Part shown: positions 24,701-32,252 of the stretch, one piece after another
Layout: each line of letters opens with the position of its first letter
Position numbering within the stretch: the first letter of the stretch is position 1
NCBI GenBank assembly: GCA_016795025.1
Contig: JAEUIR010000014.1
Location: 1 to 38,398 of the forward strand
Direction: 5' to 3'
Origin: Phycisphaerales bacterium
GTDB lineage: Bacteria > Planctomycetota > Phycisphaerae > UBA1845 > Fen-1342
DNA length: 38,398 nt
The notes under the pieces: generated by a model
The model's input: the letters and a program-made list of their open reading frames with translations, nothing else
Told to the model about the DNA's origin: nothing
Database searches by the model: none
Position numbers and translations under genes: made by a program

Positions 24701-24831
24701 TCGTGGATTTGGATTTTTCGCCGGACGGGCGTTATTTGCTGGTGATTACGCCGTCGCCTCACCAGTTCATCTGGGATTTGCAGGAATTACGCCGCGAGCT
24801 GCGCGGCATGCGGCTCGATTGGGAAGATTAG
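21748..24831 (+). CDS. Membrane Ser/Thr protein kinase with C-terminal WD40-like sensor domain
   Basis: A 1027-residue Hanks-type kinase. ATG 21748 was chosen (MTDSHHDSHEQQ), since the 22 codons upstream look like non-coding leader. The cytoplasmic kinase domain (about 55-335) has a Gly-rich loop IQRGGQGVVFRA, VAIK (K86), HRDLKPANI (D179), DFG (D197) and PWASPEQV in the activation segment, all intact. A single transmembrane helix (about 349-372, LVGLGFVALLAASAIVAWSL) separates it from a C-terminal WD40/YVTN-like beta-propeller region (about 430-1020; WDIATATKLLEIHGP, VAIWDIEQGCVLREL, IWDLTCGREW, MAFSPNGRILAIAKS) on the other side of the membrane. It probably senses an outside ligand or protein and signals by phosphorylation. 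The upstream ECF-like sigma factor is the natural candidate target. Confidence 0.93.
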   Translation: MTDSHHDSHEQQIDAALREAVAAKKRAADWVAGRSTVRSTTGHSGLALGEAPALPGFVQLKEIQRGGQGVVFRAVQTSTGRTVAIKLIRGGALASAADRARFEREVRILAQLKHPNIVPIYDSGQSGGWNYFVMDFIDGATLEEYVASARMDMRGVVSLVARVSEAIEAAHLRGIIHRDLKPANIRVDSAGVPHVLDFGLAKQSEIDDEARDQTQTGQFVGSLPWASPEQVTRGAADVDMRSDVYSLGVILYRLLTGEHPYPLEGGVRTLIERIESASPSPPRTLNAEIDDELEAVALKCLAKEPERRYQSAGELARELRCYLAGEAISAKRDSGWYVLRKQFRRHRGSLLVGLGFVALLAASAIVAWSLYLSSRSRLWDSLVAQARAGRYSDRIGRRVQSLAAIAAARDIRNDPLLRDEAAACLALSDLRLVRELDDAPVAFAMGLRTIDRVAVLNPGGGITVRAMYDGAVIANLEAPGGLASRLMFSPDGRYLSARYTFERAATCVVWDIATATKLLEIHGPAGGGLGICSFAHDQAETAAIEGDGSVTIHSLDQSAPPLSVRPDFPVTELAYGPDGTQLALASYWAGRVAIWDIEQGCVLRELPVASNPMSVAWSRDGQKIVAGGEDHNIRVFELLTDAPPRDLHGHNAQVVTLAFGATSDRLFSWGWESQTWIWDLTCGREWIQPLVGGRMIGAADRMAHWYDGRVRLWEAVDVSVMREFDLGESMTARRGQFIGDGDRFLSNISNGAGVIRDARSGGSLAKLAARNLRSIVAPPNSPHVYAVSNGRVLHGRLDVSDSTTGLTPMHIVPMPYAAHDIGISADGRRLIVAGTQQVFVKDLETDAVLFERSVAPGGVNPSISADGHWAFVGNWKGTQHRAILMRLDGGASHEFEGEHVEGRVAPRGDRAAVCTPDSVEVWDLARDAARFRIPREPAQPMAGPMAFSPNGRILAIAKSAYDVQLVSAEDGRVLVRLPNPRLNVIVDLDFSPDGRYLLVITPSPHQFIWDLQELRRELRGMRLDWED

Positions 24832-24832
24832 C

Positions 24833-24860
24833 AGCCGCGGCGCCGTCGTCGACGCCGGCT
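24833..24860. terminator. Possible bidirectional hairpin between convergent kinase and FG-GAP genes
   Basis: AGCCG(CG)GCG at 24833-24842 pairs with CGCCGGCT at 24853-24860, a bulged GC-rich stem occupying almost the whole 27-base gap between the two stop codons. There is no T-run on either strand, so intrinsic termination is only possible, not demonstrated. Confidence 0.35.
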
Positions 24861-27159
24861 ACTGTCCGGGATATACGATCACACGGTCGTGGACGATCAC
24901 GACGAGATCGGGCCTGTTGTCGCCGGTGACATCGCCGATTTGCGCTTCGCGCGGCTCACCGCGCGTGTCCGGATCGTCACGGAATCGCTTGCCCTGAAAC
25001 ACCTGAAACGTCATCGCGCGTTCCAGGCTGCCATCCGGCATCGTTGTCACCAACTCGACATTCGCCTTTCGCGAGTCCAGCACCGCGACGTCGCGCAGCC
25101 CGTCCGCGTTGATGTCGCCGATGACGGTGTCCATCAACCATGCGTCTTTCGTCGTCGATTCGTATGAGTGCTTCTCCACCAGCGTTTCCGGGCGCTGCCC
25201 AGGGCGCAGCACAAGCAGCGTTTTCGCGTCAGCCAGCAGCAATGCGGGCTTTCCGCCGTCGAGCGGGGCGTCCGTCATCGCTGTCAGCTCGAACGCGCCG
25301 ACGGGCATCGACTGCGCCACGGCGTACGTCCCATCGTCGCGCCGCCGCATGATGACGATTTCGCGGGACTTCTTGTCATATAACGTGATTGTCGGGCTAC
25401 CTGCCTTTTCGCCGCAGATCGCCGCAACGCCGCCGATCTGGGCATCGCTGGTTTCGGGGTTGTATTGATCGACCACGGTCCATTGGCCTTCGCGAACAAT
25501 CAGCGCGCGCGCCAGTCCCTTCTGCGCAATAATGACTTCGGGTTTGCCGTCGCCGGTGACATCCACGAACGCGGACGATTCGATCGCGGCGTCTTTCACC
25601 AATCCTTCGCGCGTGGCCGGTCCCTTAAACGCCTCGAAGCTACCGTCCGTGCGTTGCAGGTACGTGCGCAGCGGCGCGAATCGCACGAAGAGCAACAGGT
25701 CGTTCAACCCGTCCTGATTGACATCGAAAAATCGCAGCCCGCCTGGATCATCGCTTAGTTCGTCAATCTCAAACGACTGAATCGATTTCTGATCGGCGGC
25801 CTCCACGACACCTAGCGTGGCCTTGCCTTTTTCGCGTGTGACGACGGCGAGTTGGCGCGAGCTGCCGCCGGTTTTCAGAGCGCCGGCTGCGAGCGCCAGC
25901 GGCTCGCCCGAGATCGCCAGCGCGGTTGGAAAATTCAGGCGGCCGCTCGCAAAGCGCGAAACGCCAACCGTTTTTTCCTCGGCGCTGGCGCTCAGGAGTT
26001 CATTTTTGCCGTCACCGTCGATATCGGCGATACAAATGTCGAGCGTTTTCGACAGGCCGGGGAACGCCACGCCTGACCGCAGGCCGTTCGCCCCCTGCTC
26101 AAAAAGAATCAGTTGCGCCGCGTCGGGGTCGGCCGCGACGACATCCGTCTTGCCGTCACCCGTGATATCGCCGATGGCGATCGGCCGGCGCTTGCTCTGG
26201 CTGCGGATCGGATAGCCGAAACTCAGCTGCGGCCAATCCTCGGCGCCGCCGGCGGAAGGCTCCACTTCCCATTGATATTGCTTCAGGCGGCCGCCGACGG
26301 ACTCGATCGCGAAAATGTCGTCGCCTTTCGCTCCGATGCGCGGCGCGACGGAGATGCTGCGCATTTTGGGAACGCGCGCGCGGCGCAGCGGACCCATGTT
26401 GCCGGCCTCTTCCTGCAACCACACATAGACGCCGTATTCGTCTTCGTCGGAACCGACAAGGATATCGGCGCGGCCGTCATGATTCACATCGGCGCTCAAC
26501 ATCAGCACGGGCGATTTCATGTTATGGACAATGCGCGTCGGCTTCCCAAGTCCGCCGCCATCTTTCTGCCCGAAAATCTGGATCACCTCATTCCCGAGCA
26601 GGGCGACATCGGCGCGACCGTCGCTGTTGAAGTCGCCTACCGCGATGCAGCCCGGCCGCGGCTCGCCGTCTGGTGCGCGGGTTCCATCCGGCGAACCGAA
26701 TGTGCCGTCGCCTTTGCCGGGCAGGATGGCCAGCTCGCGCGGCTCGCCGAAGAATACGATGTCAGCGTGCTTGTCGCCGGTCAACTCGGCGATTTCCATC
26801 GCGGCCACGCGCGCGGCCAGCGGCACGTTGTCGATTGTCAGCGGTCCGCGATCGGGAATATCATTTCGCTCAGACGACGGCGCGGCGTTGGCCGCCGGCT
26901 TTGTCGTCGCGTTTGGGTCAGGTTGAAGGAGTACCTCGATACGGTTGCGGCTGGCGTTCCAAAGCGCGATGTCCGTGCGGCCGTCGCTGTTCAAATCGGC
27001 CAGCCTCAGTTGGCTCAGGCCCATTTTCAGCTTGTAGATTTGCATCGGACCGAAGCCGAAATACTTGGACAATTCGGCGCGCTGGTCGTCGGTGAGGTCG
27101 AGGGCCAACGCGGCGGTGGTTATGGCAGCGGTGCAAATCGCAATGATAAGCTTACTCAC
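24859..27159 (-). CDS. Secreted FG-GAP/VCBS repeat protein
   Basis: A 766-residue secreted protein. GTG 27159 was chosen over ATG 27189 because GGAG lies five bases before it and the signal peptide begins there (MSKLIIAICTAAITTAALAL, cleavage near ALA-LD). The body is an array of about ten FG-GAP/VCBS calcium-loop repeats: LADLNSDGRTDIALW, VGDFNSDGRADVALL, ADVNHDGRADILVG, IGDITGDGKTDVVAA, IADIDGDGKNELLSA, FFDVNQDGLNDLLLF, FVDVTGDGKPEVIIA, IGDINADGLRDVAVL and IGDVTGDNRPDLVVI among them. These form integrin-like seven-bladed propellers, so one to two propellers are present. No catalytic domain or C-terminal anchor is seen; the protein ends in DRVIVYPGQ. It is convergent with the WD40 kinase gene. 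Ligand binding at the cell surface is plausible; function unknown. Confidence 0.88.
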   Translation of the reverse strand: MSKLIIAICTAAITTAALALDLTDDQRAELSKYFGFGPMQIYKLKMGLSQLRLADLNSDGRTDIALWNASRNRIEVLLQPDPNATTKPAANAAPSSERNDIPDRGPLTIDNVPLAARVAAMEIAELTGDKHADIVFFGEPRELAILPGKGDGTFGSPDGTRAPDGEPRPGCIAVGDFNSDGRADVALLGNEVIQIFGQKDGGGLGKPTRIVHNMKSPVLMLSADVNHDGRADILVGSDEDEYGVYVWLQEEAGNMGPLRRARVPKMRSISVAPRIGAKGDDIFAIESVGGRLKQYQWEVEPSAGGAEDWPQLSFGYPIRSQSKRRPIAIGDITGDGKTDVVAADPDAAQLILFEQGANGLRSGVAFPGLSKTLDICIADIDGDGKNELLSASAEEKTVGVSRFASGRLNFPTALAISGEPLALAAGALKTGGSSRQLAVVTREKGKATLGVVEAADQKSIQSFEIDELSDDPGGLRFFDVNQDGLNDLLLFVRFAPLRTYLQRTDGSFEAFKGPATREGLVKDAAIESSAFVDVTGDGKPEVIIAQKGLARALIVREGQWTVVDQYNPETSDAQIGGVAAICGEKAGSPTITLYDKKSREIVIMRRRDDGTYAVAQSMPVGAFELTAMTDAPLDGGKPALLLADAKTLLVLRPGQRPETLVEKHSYESTTKDAWLMDTVIGDINADGLRDVAVLDSRKANVELVTTMPDGSLERAMTFQVFQGKRFRDDPDTRGEPREAQIGDVTGDNRPDLVVIVHDRVIVYPGQ

Positions 27160-27476
27160 GTGGGCTCCGGGGAATTCAAGATTCAACATGCAGAAAAACA
27201 GGCGCGGCGATAAAACCCGACCATGCTAATGTAAGGGAGATGGGTACGGCGATAAAGTAGCCCAAGGCGCAGTCGCCATTCAACAGGCGGCGTCATTTTG
27301 AAGCGCCAGCCGTTGAACGTGAAAGTTCGGTGGCGGAATGGCGCGGGTCAAACGACCGGCCGGATGCCGGTGACCGCGCGACGACGCGGCGCTGAGCGGA
27401 CGGCGGCGAATTCGACGGACCAAAATCGTTACAATACGCCTGTTACTCATAGCCGACGAACGCTCGGAGCCGCCGC
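27160..27476. other. Divergent intergenic region between FG-GAP and aminotransferase genes
   Basis: 317 bases without a gene. It holds the ribosome site of the FG-GAP gene at its left end. The palindrome ACCGGC-cggat-GCCGGT (27355-27371) is similar to one at 31381-31397. A TACAAT -10 candidate lies at 27430-27435, and GGAG lies before ATG 27477. No RNA gene was recognised. Confidence 0.5.
27430..27435 (+). promoter_or_regulatory. Possible -10 element TACAAT upstream of the aminotransferase
   Basis: GTTACAATA with the hexamer TACAAT ends 41 bases before ATG 27477. The same nonamer occurs before the GH13 gene (32207-32215). No good -35 hexamer stands at 16-18 bases, so support is modest. Confidence 0.35.
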
Positions 27477-28649
27477 ATGAAGCCGTTTATTTCCGCTCGA
27501 ATCGCCGACATGACTCAATCCGAAATCCGCAACATGACGCGCGAATGCGAGCGCGTGGGCGGCATCAATCTCGGTCAGGGCCTCGGCGACTTGCCCACGC
27601 CACCGCTAGTCCGCGACGGCGCGATCCAGGCGATTCAGGATCGTCGGGCGATGTACTCATTTCCAGAAGGCATCATCGAGCTGCGCGAGTTGATCGCCGA
27701 AAAGCTGCGCCGCGACAACAACATTACAGCGGACCCGCGCGCCGAAATCGTGGTCACGGTCGGCTCGTCCGGCGGATTCGCCTGCACGATCATGGGCTGC
27801 CTGAACCCTGGCGACGGGATCATTCTGTTTGAGCCCTACTACGGCTATCACCTTAACGCGTCGCTACTCGCCGGACTTGAGCCGCAATTCGTCGCGCTCG
27901 ATCCGCCGAATTTTGAGATCGTCGAGCAGCGGTTGCGCGCCGCGATTCGACCCAACACACGCGCGATCGTGCTATGCACGCCGTCGAACCCCAGCGGCAA
28001 GATGTATGGGCCGACCGAGTATGCCATGCTTGACCGCATCTGCCGCGAACACGATCTCTTGCTGATCACAGACGAAATTTACGAGTACATCGTTTATGAC
28101 GGACGCAAGCACATTTCGCCGGCGACGATCGGAAATCTGCGCGAACGCACGGTGACGCTCATGGGGCTGTCAAAAACATTCAGCATCACCGGTTGGCGAG
28201 TCGGCTACGCGGTCGCTCCGCCGGCGCTCGCACGCGCGATCACGCTGGCGTGTGACTTGTTCTACGTTTGCTCGCCAACGCCGCTGCAACACGGCGTCGC
28301 GGCAGGTTTTCGATCGCCGCCGGAGTATTTCAGCAAGCTCGCTTCCGACTATCAGCGCAAGCGCGACATCCTGTGCGAAGGTCTCAGCGACGCCGGGCTG
28401 CGACCGATCGTTCCGCAAGGCGCGTACTATGTGCTGGCCGAAGTGGGGCACCTCGGTTTCCCGACGGCCAAGGCCGCCGCGATGTCGCTGCTCGAAGGAA
28501 CCAAGGTGGCCAGCGTTCCTGGGACGGCGTTTTATCAAAGCTCGGCCGGCGAGAAGCTGCTGCGGTTCTGCTTTGCGAAAGAGGATGACATTTTGCGCGA
28601 CGCGGCGAAGCGAATTCGTTCATTCCGCGGAGCACCGGTGCATGCGTAA
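27477..28649 (+). CDS. Pyridoxal-phosphate aminotransferase, class I/II
   Basis: A 390-residue fold-type I aminotransferase. The start ATG 27477 is preceded by GGAG at seven bases. Recognisable parts: the N-terminal substrate arm INLGQGLGDLPTPPLV, the PLP-phosphate region VGSSGGFACTIMGCL, PNPSGK-like CTPSNPSGKMYGP, LITDEIYEYIVYDG (Asp and Tyr contacting the cofactor), the Schiff-base Lys K233 in LSKTFSITGWRVGY, and C-terminal Arg in LLRFCFAKEDD for the substrate carboxylate. Length is normal for the aspartate/aromatic aminotransferase group. The exact amino acid cannot be fixed: aspartate, methionine or aromatic substrates all fit. The nearest downstream gene, the transporter fusion, is 186 bases away and probably separately expressed. 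Confidence 0.92.
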   Translation: MKPFISARIADMTQSEIRNMTRECERVGGINLGQGLGDLPTPPLVRDGAIQAIQDRRAMYSFPEGIIELRELIAEKLRRDNNITADPRAEIVVTVGSSGGFACTIMGCLNPGDGIILFEPYYGYHLNASLLAGLEPQFVALDPPNFEIVEQRLRAAIRPNTRAIVLCTPSNPSGKMYGPTEYAMLDRICREHDLLLITDEIYEYIVYDGRKHISPATIGNLRERTVTLMGLSKTFSITGWRVGYAVAPPALARAITLACDLFYVCSPTPLQHGVAAGFRSPPEYFSKLASDYQRKRDILCEGLSDAGLRPIVPQGAYYVLAEVGHLGFPTAKAAAMSLLEGTKVASVPGTAFYQSSAGEKLLRFCFAKEDDILRDAAKRIRSFRGAPVHA

Positions 28650-28835
28650 AGTGACGCATACAGCGATTCGCGGCGCGTGGGTTCGCAAAGCGGGCGCGGC
28701 TGGATTCGGCTGGAGCGGCGCTGAACAAAGCGCAACCGCGTCATTGCGGGCGGAGCTTTGTCAGTCAGGCGCGATAATTCAATTCGAACCGAACGGTTGA
28801 TGCCGCGCGGGTTTTCGCGGACCGTATCCAACTGA

Positions 28836-31229
28836 ATGACCTTCGTATCGCGATTTTTGTCCGTTCTTGGCCGGATCGCGCGCGGCGCGGTCGCAGTTTT
28901 TGCGGTCGGGCTTGTGTTGTGGTCGTTTTATTGGGTGGCTACGCGGCCGCTGCGCGCGGAAAGACTAGCGCCCGGCCAGATTCGACTCACCGTTCTGCAT
29001 TGGGGCGACAGCGACGAAGACAAGATTGTGGCGGAGCTGCTCGCGGATTTTGAGCGTCGCAACCCGGATATCAAAACGCTGCGGATCAATCCGGGCATGG
29101 CGGATGCGTATGTGAATAAATGCCAGACGATGTTTGCATCGGGCGATCCGCCGGATGTGATGTATGTCGGTTACGAGAAACTCGCTGACTGGGCGTCAAA
29201 GGGGCTGCTGGCTGAGATCGAGCCGTGGATGCGTCGTGACACGGAGCGTGGCGATGCCGAAGCGATCGATGTTGGAGACTACTACCCGCAGGTGTTGGAC
29301 TGCTTCCGGTTTGATGAGCAATTGCAGATCGCGGGGCGCGGCAAGCTCTATGGAATCGCGAAGGACTTTACGACGGTTGGTTTCTACTACAACGTCGACC
29401 TTTTCCGCCAGGCAGGCGCTGCGCTGCCCCACGCGGATTGGACGTGGGACGAGTTTCTGACGGCGGCGCGGACGATCGCGAAGCGCGACAATTGCTACGG
29501 CGCGGAATTCAACACCTGGGAAGCGGCGATTCGCTGCTATGTTTGGACGCAGGGCGTGGACTTTGCGTCGCCGGATTGGCGCGAGTTTCGACTGGCTGAT
29601 CCGCTGCTGCGACGCGAGCTGGATCGCATGCGGAGCTGGTTCTTCGACGAAAAACGTACGCTTTTTTCCGCGAAGACGCAGCTCGAAACCGGGCAGGATC
29701 CGTTTCTGAGCGGGCGCATCGGCATGACCGGTCCGTTCGGACGCTGGAAAGTCCCGACATATCGCCACATCACCGACTTCGAGTGGGATTTCGCGCCGCT
29801 GCCGCGCGGCAAACAAGCGGCCAACGGCATTTTCACGACAAGCTGGTCGATGTCATCGGCCTCGAAACACCCGGACGCGGCGTGGCGACTCATACGCTAC
29901 CTTTGCGGCAAGCCGGGGCAGGAGCTCATGTGCAAAACCGCGCTGGCGATTCCCACGCTGCGCAGCGTCGCGGAAAGCCCGTTGTTTCTCGACCCAGCGG
30001 CGAAGCCCGACAACGACCGCGCGTATCTCGACGGCGTGCCGTACGCGCGGCCGATCGACTGGCCGGCCGATCCGCGCTATCTGCATCATCTGCGTGTGCG
30101 ACTGGAAGACGTGTTTAAGAGCGGCGCGTTGCCGGTGAGCGCGGCGATGGATCAGGTGGAGCGCGACTGGAGCAGTTTTCGCGCGGAGAACGAGAGCGCG
30201 GCGAAGCTGAAATCGGTGGAGCGCGTGAACTGGCGTTCGACAACGATGTGGATACTTGTTCCGTTGTTTGGGGCGCTCGCGACGTTGGCGCTCTGGTGGA
30301 CGGTGACGCAACCCGGGCGGCTCGCGCGGCGCGAAGAGCGCGCCGGCAGGGCGCTCATCAGTCCCTGGGTGATTGGGTTCTTCGCGTTCACGGCGTTTCC
30401 GATCGTGCTGTCGCTATTGCTGTCATTCATGCGCTGGAACGGCCTGACGCCGTTGGACCACGCGAGTTGGGTCGGCATGAACAACTATCGGCACATGCTG
30501 CTTCACGACGCGGGCTTTCATCATTCACTGATGAAAACAGCGTATTACGTCGTGCTGGCCGTGCCGCTGGGGCAGGCGGCAGCGCTGGGGGCGGCGCTGT
30601 TGATGGCCCGCGAGAGTCGCGGGATCGGCGTGTTTCGCAGCATCTGGTATCTACCGAGCGTGCTGGCGGGCGTCGGCGTGGCCGTGCTCTGGCAGTGGGT
30701 GTTTCATCACGAGTATGGCCTGTTGAATGCGTTGCTGATGCGGCCTGCGGGATGGATTGGAGCTCATCCGCCGAAGTGGTTCACGAGCGACGCGGGCGTA
30801 TGGGGCGTGCCGGCGTTTGTCATCATGAGTTTGTGGAGCGTCGGTGGTACGATGATGATCTATCTCGCGGGGCTAAAGGGCATCTCGCGTGATTTGTACG
30901 AAGCGGCGGAGATCGATGGGGCGACCGGAAAGAGCCGCTTTTGGAATGTCACGCTGCCGATGCTCAGCCCGGTGATTTTCTTTAACACGATCATCGCGTT
31001 AATCAACGCGTTTCAGGTGTTTACGCAGGCATACGTGATGACCGGCGGCGGCCCGGGCGACGCGACGCGCTTTTATGTTTTCTATCTATTCAACCAGGCA
31101 TTTGATTTTCACGAGATGGGCTATGCGAGCGGGATGGCGTGGCTGCTGCTGTTGCTCATTCTCGGGCTTACGCTGCTTGTCATGCGCGGCAGCCAGCGGT
31201 TCGTGCATTATGAGGGAATGAAAACGTAA
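28836..31229 (+). CDS. ABC transporter solute-binding protein fused to MalF-type permease
   Basis: A 797-residue single polypeptide. A membrane anchor (about 15-37, AVAVFAVGLVLWSFYWVA) is followed by a family-1 solute-binding domain (about 48-440; LTVLHWGDSDEDKIVAELLA, ASGDPPDVMYVG, YGIAKDFTTVGFYYNVDLF, FLSGRIGMTGPFGRW). After another membrane helix (about 470-492) comes a complete MalF/UgpA-like permease (about 505-797; ISPWVIGFFAFTAFPIVLSL) carrying the cytoplasmic EAA loop EAAEIDGATGKSRFWNVTLP (from about 690) that docks the ATPase. Usually these are separate genes. The partner MalG-type permease is not in the window. A matching MalK-type ATPase is at 5890-7068, far away on the other strand. 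Sugar or polyol uptake is inferred; the substrate is unknown. No clear ribosome site precedes ATG 28836. Confidence 0.9.
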   Translation: MTFVSRFLSVLGRIARGAVAVFAVGLVLWSFYWVATRPLRAERLAPGQIRLTVLHWGDSDEDKIVAELLADFERRNPDIKTLRINPGMADAYVNKCQTMFASGDPPDVMYVGYEKLADWASKGLLAEIEPWMRRDTERGDAEAIDVGDYYPQVLDCFRFDEQLQIAGRGKLYGIAKDFTTVGFYYNVDLFRQAGAALPHADWTWDEFLTAARTIAKRDNCYGAEFNTWEAAIRCYVWTQGVDFASPDWREFRLADPLLRRELDRMRSWFFDEKRTLFSAKTQLETGQDPFLSGRIGMTGPFGRWKVPTYRHITDFEWDFAPLPRGKQAANGIFTTSWSMSSASKHPDAAWRLIRYLCGKPGQELMCKTALAIPTLRSVAESPLFLDPAAKPDNDRAYLDGVPYARPIDWPADPRYLHHLRVRLEDVFKSGALPVSAAMDQVERDWSSFRAENESAAKLKSVERVNWRSTTMWILVPLFGALATLALWWTVTQPGRLARREERAGRALISPWVIGFFAFTAFPIVLSLLLSFMRWNGLTPLDHASWVGMNNYRHMLLHDAGFHHSLMKTAYYVVLAVPLGQAAALGAALLMARESRGIGVFRSIWYLPSVLAGVGVAVLWQWVFHHEYGLLNALLMRPAGWIGAHPPKWFTSDAGVWGVPAFVIMSLWSVGGTMMIYLAGLKGISRDLYEAAEIDGATGKSRFWNVTLPMLSPVIFFNTIIALINAFQVFTQAYVMTGGGPGDATRFYVFYLFNQAFDFHEMGYASGMAWLLLLLILGLTLLVMRGSQRFVHYEGMKT

Positions 31230-31244
31230 CCGTCTGGCGGGGGA

Positions 31245-31289
31245 GTGCGGGCTTCCAGTCCGCACGAAAGGCTGGCTGGAAGCCCGCAC
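31245..31289. repeat. Large inverted repeat downstream of the transporter fusion
   Basis: GTGCGGGCTTCCAG (31245-31258) is repeated as its exact complement CTGGAAGCCCGCAC (31276-31289), a 14-bp perfect stem with a 17-base loop. The loop holds CCGCAC, which can pair with the first arm instead. It begins 16 bases after the stop at 31229. It could act as a transcript-end hairpin or be a copy of a dispersed palindromic element. Confidence 0.6.
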
Positions 31290-31355
31290 CCGCAAGACCA
31301 ACTTTGAAAATGCGCTCAATGCGGTGCTGCGCCCGCCGGCAACCGCTTCCTGGCG

Positions 31356-31460
31356 GGCGCGGTTCGGATCGGAAGAGACGACCGGCAAGATGCCGGTGCT
31401 ACCCGAACGGTCGCGGCTCTGTAAGACGGGCGCGGCTCGGCGGTAGGCGCGGCTCGGATC
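31356..31460. repeat. Intergenic short repeats (GGCGCGGYTCGGATC) with an ACCGGCA-AGA-TGCCGGT hairpin
   Basis: Three near-identical copies of GGCGCGG(C/T)TCGG(ATC) lie at 31356-31370, 31428-31440 (shorter, without ATC) and 31446-31460. Between them is a perfect 7-bp hairpin ACCGGCA-AGA-TGCCGGT (31381-31397), with a relative at 27355-27371. No ORF is convincing in this 253-base gap. The pattern suggests a dispersed intergenic repeat family. Confidence 0.6.
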
Positions 31461-31482
31461 AATTTGCGCTGATTACGCCTGC

Positions 31483-32100
31483 CTACTTTTCGCCCAATGA
31501 CGCCTTCAATGCCTGCAAGTACTCGCGCGGGCCGGAGTTCGCCCCGTTCATTGTGATCATGATGAATCGAAACAGCGGAACGTGCCATGTGCCGTCTTCG
31601 ATTGTGCCGCTTGTTCTGATCGTCACGCGCGAGCCGCTGCCTTCCGGTTCAATCACCCATTCTGATGTCATGCGGATCGGCACCACCGAATCCGTCATCT
31701 GTCGTACGATGCGGCGCGGCGGTTCTGTGGAAACGGTCCGCACCGTTAGCTGCGTTTCGCCGAGTTCTTCGGTCCAGCACTTTCCGCCGGGTTCATCCGG
31801 CAACGGCGTGACACGTTCGCACGCCCGGCCGGCGATCGGAATGCCGCCGGCCTCGACAATTTTCTCCCACACGCGTTCCGGCTGCGCGACGAACGAGGCC
31901 TGACCCACGCCGCTGAACTCCTTGCCGGCAAACATGCCGATCACATACGGCACGCCGAAGAGCAGTGCGATAAGCAATACGGGCACAATCAGCCAGCGCT
32001 GCCAGCGGCGGCGGGGTGGAGCGATATTTGCGGCTTCTGCCGTTCCGTTGGGGAACGAATTTGTCGCGGCCGCGATGTCTTGAGGCGTATCTTTTCCCAT
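31483..32100 (-). CDS. Membrane-anchored SRPBCC-like (polyketide cyclase/START fold) protein
   Basis: A 205-residue protein. ATG 32100 was chosen because GGAG lies six bases upstream and 44 upstream codons look non-coding. A basic cytoplasmic N-terminus (PPRRRWQRW) leads into one transmembrane helix (36-57, LIVPVLLIALLFGVPYVIGM). The outer domain (about 65-205) shows the SRPBCC layout: FVAQPERVWEKIVEAGGIPI, a run of beta strands (TQLTVRTVSTEPPRRIVRQM, TSEWVIEPEGSGSRVTIRTS) and a C-terminal helix (SGPREYLQALKASLG). This fold binds hydrophobic ligands. No catalytic residues can be named and the ligand is unknown. It is divergent from the GH13 gene across 152 bases. Confidence 0.8.
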   Translation of the reverse strand: MGKDTPQDIAAATNSFPNGTAEAANIAPPRRRWQRWLIVPVLLIALLFGVPYVIGMFAGKEFSGVGQASFVAQPERVWEKIVEAGGIPIAGRACERVTPLPDEPGGKCWTEELGETQLTVRTVSTEPPRRIVRQMTDSVVPIRMTSEWVIEPEGSGSRVTIRTSGTIEDGTWHVPLFRFIMITMNGANSGPREYLQALKASLGEK

Positions 32101-32208
32101 GAGTGCTCCACTGCGGGCTGTTCCGACCGAGAAAACCGCTCGAAACGAGCATGTTACACGAATCATCCTCCGTTCACGGACGGCGCATGGCCCAGCGAAC
32201 CGCCGTGT

Positions 32209-32214
32209 TACAAT
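32209..32214 (+). promoter_or_regulatory. Possible -10 element TACAAT upstream of the GH13 gene
   Basis: GTTACAATA lies 38 bases before ATG 32253 and is identical to the nonamer before the aminotransferase at 27429-27437. The -35 region is not recognisable. Confidence 0.35.
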
Positions 32215-32252
32215 ATCCCGGCTTGGAGTCACCGCGCGCCGGAGATGGAAAG

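Noticed and set aside
26113-27213. A 366-codon plus-strand frame opposite the FG-GAP gene
   Set aside because: It overlaps the FG-GAP coding region and its signal peptide. The translation has no known features.
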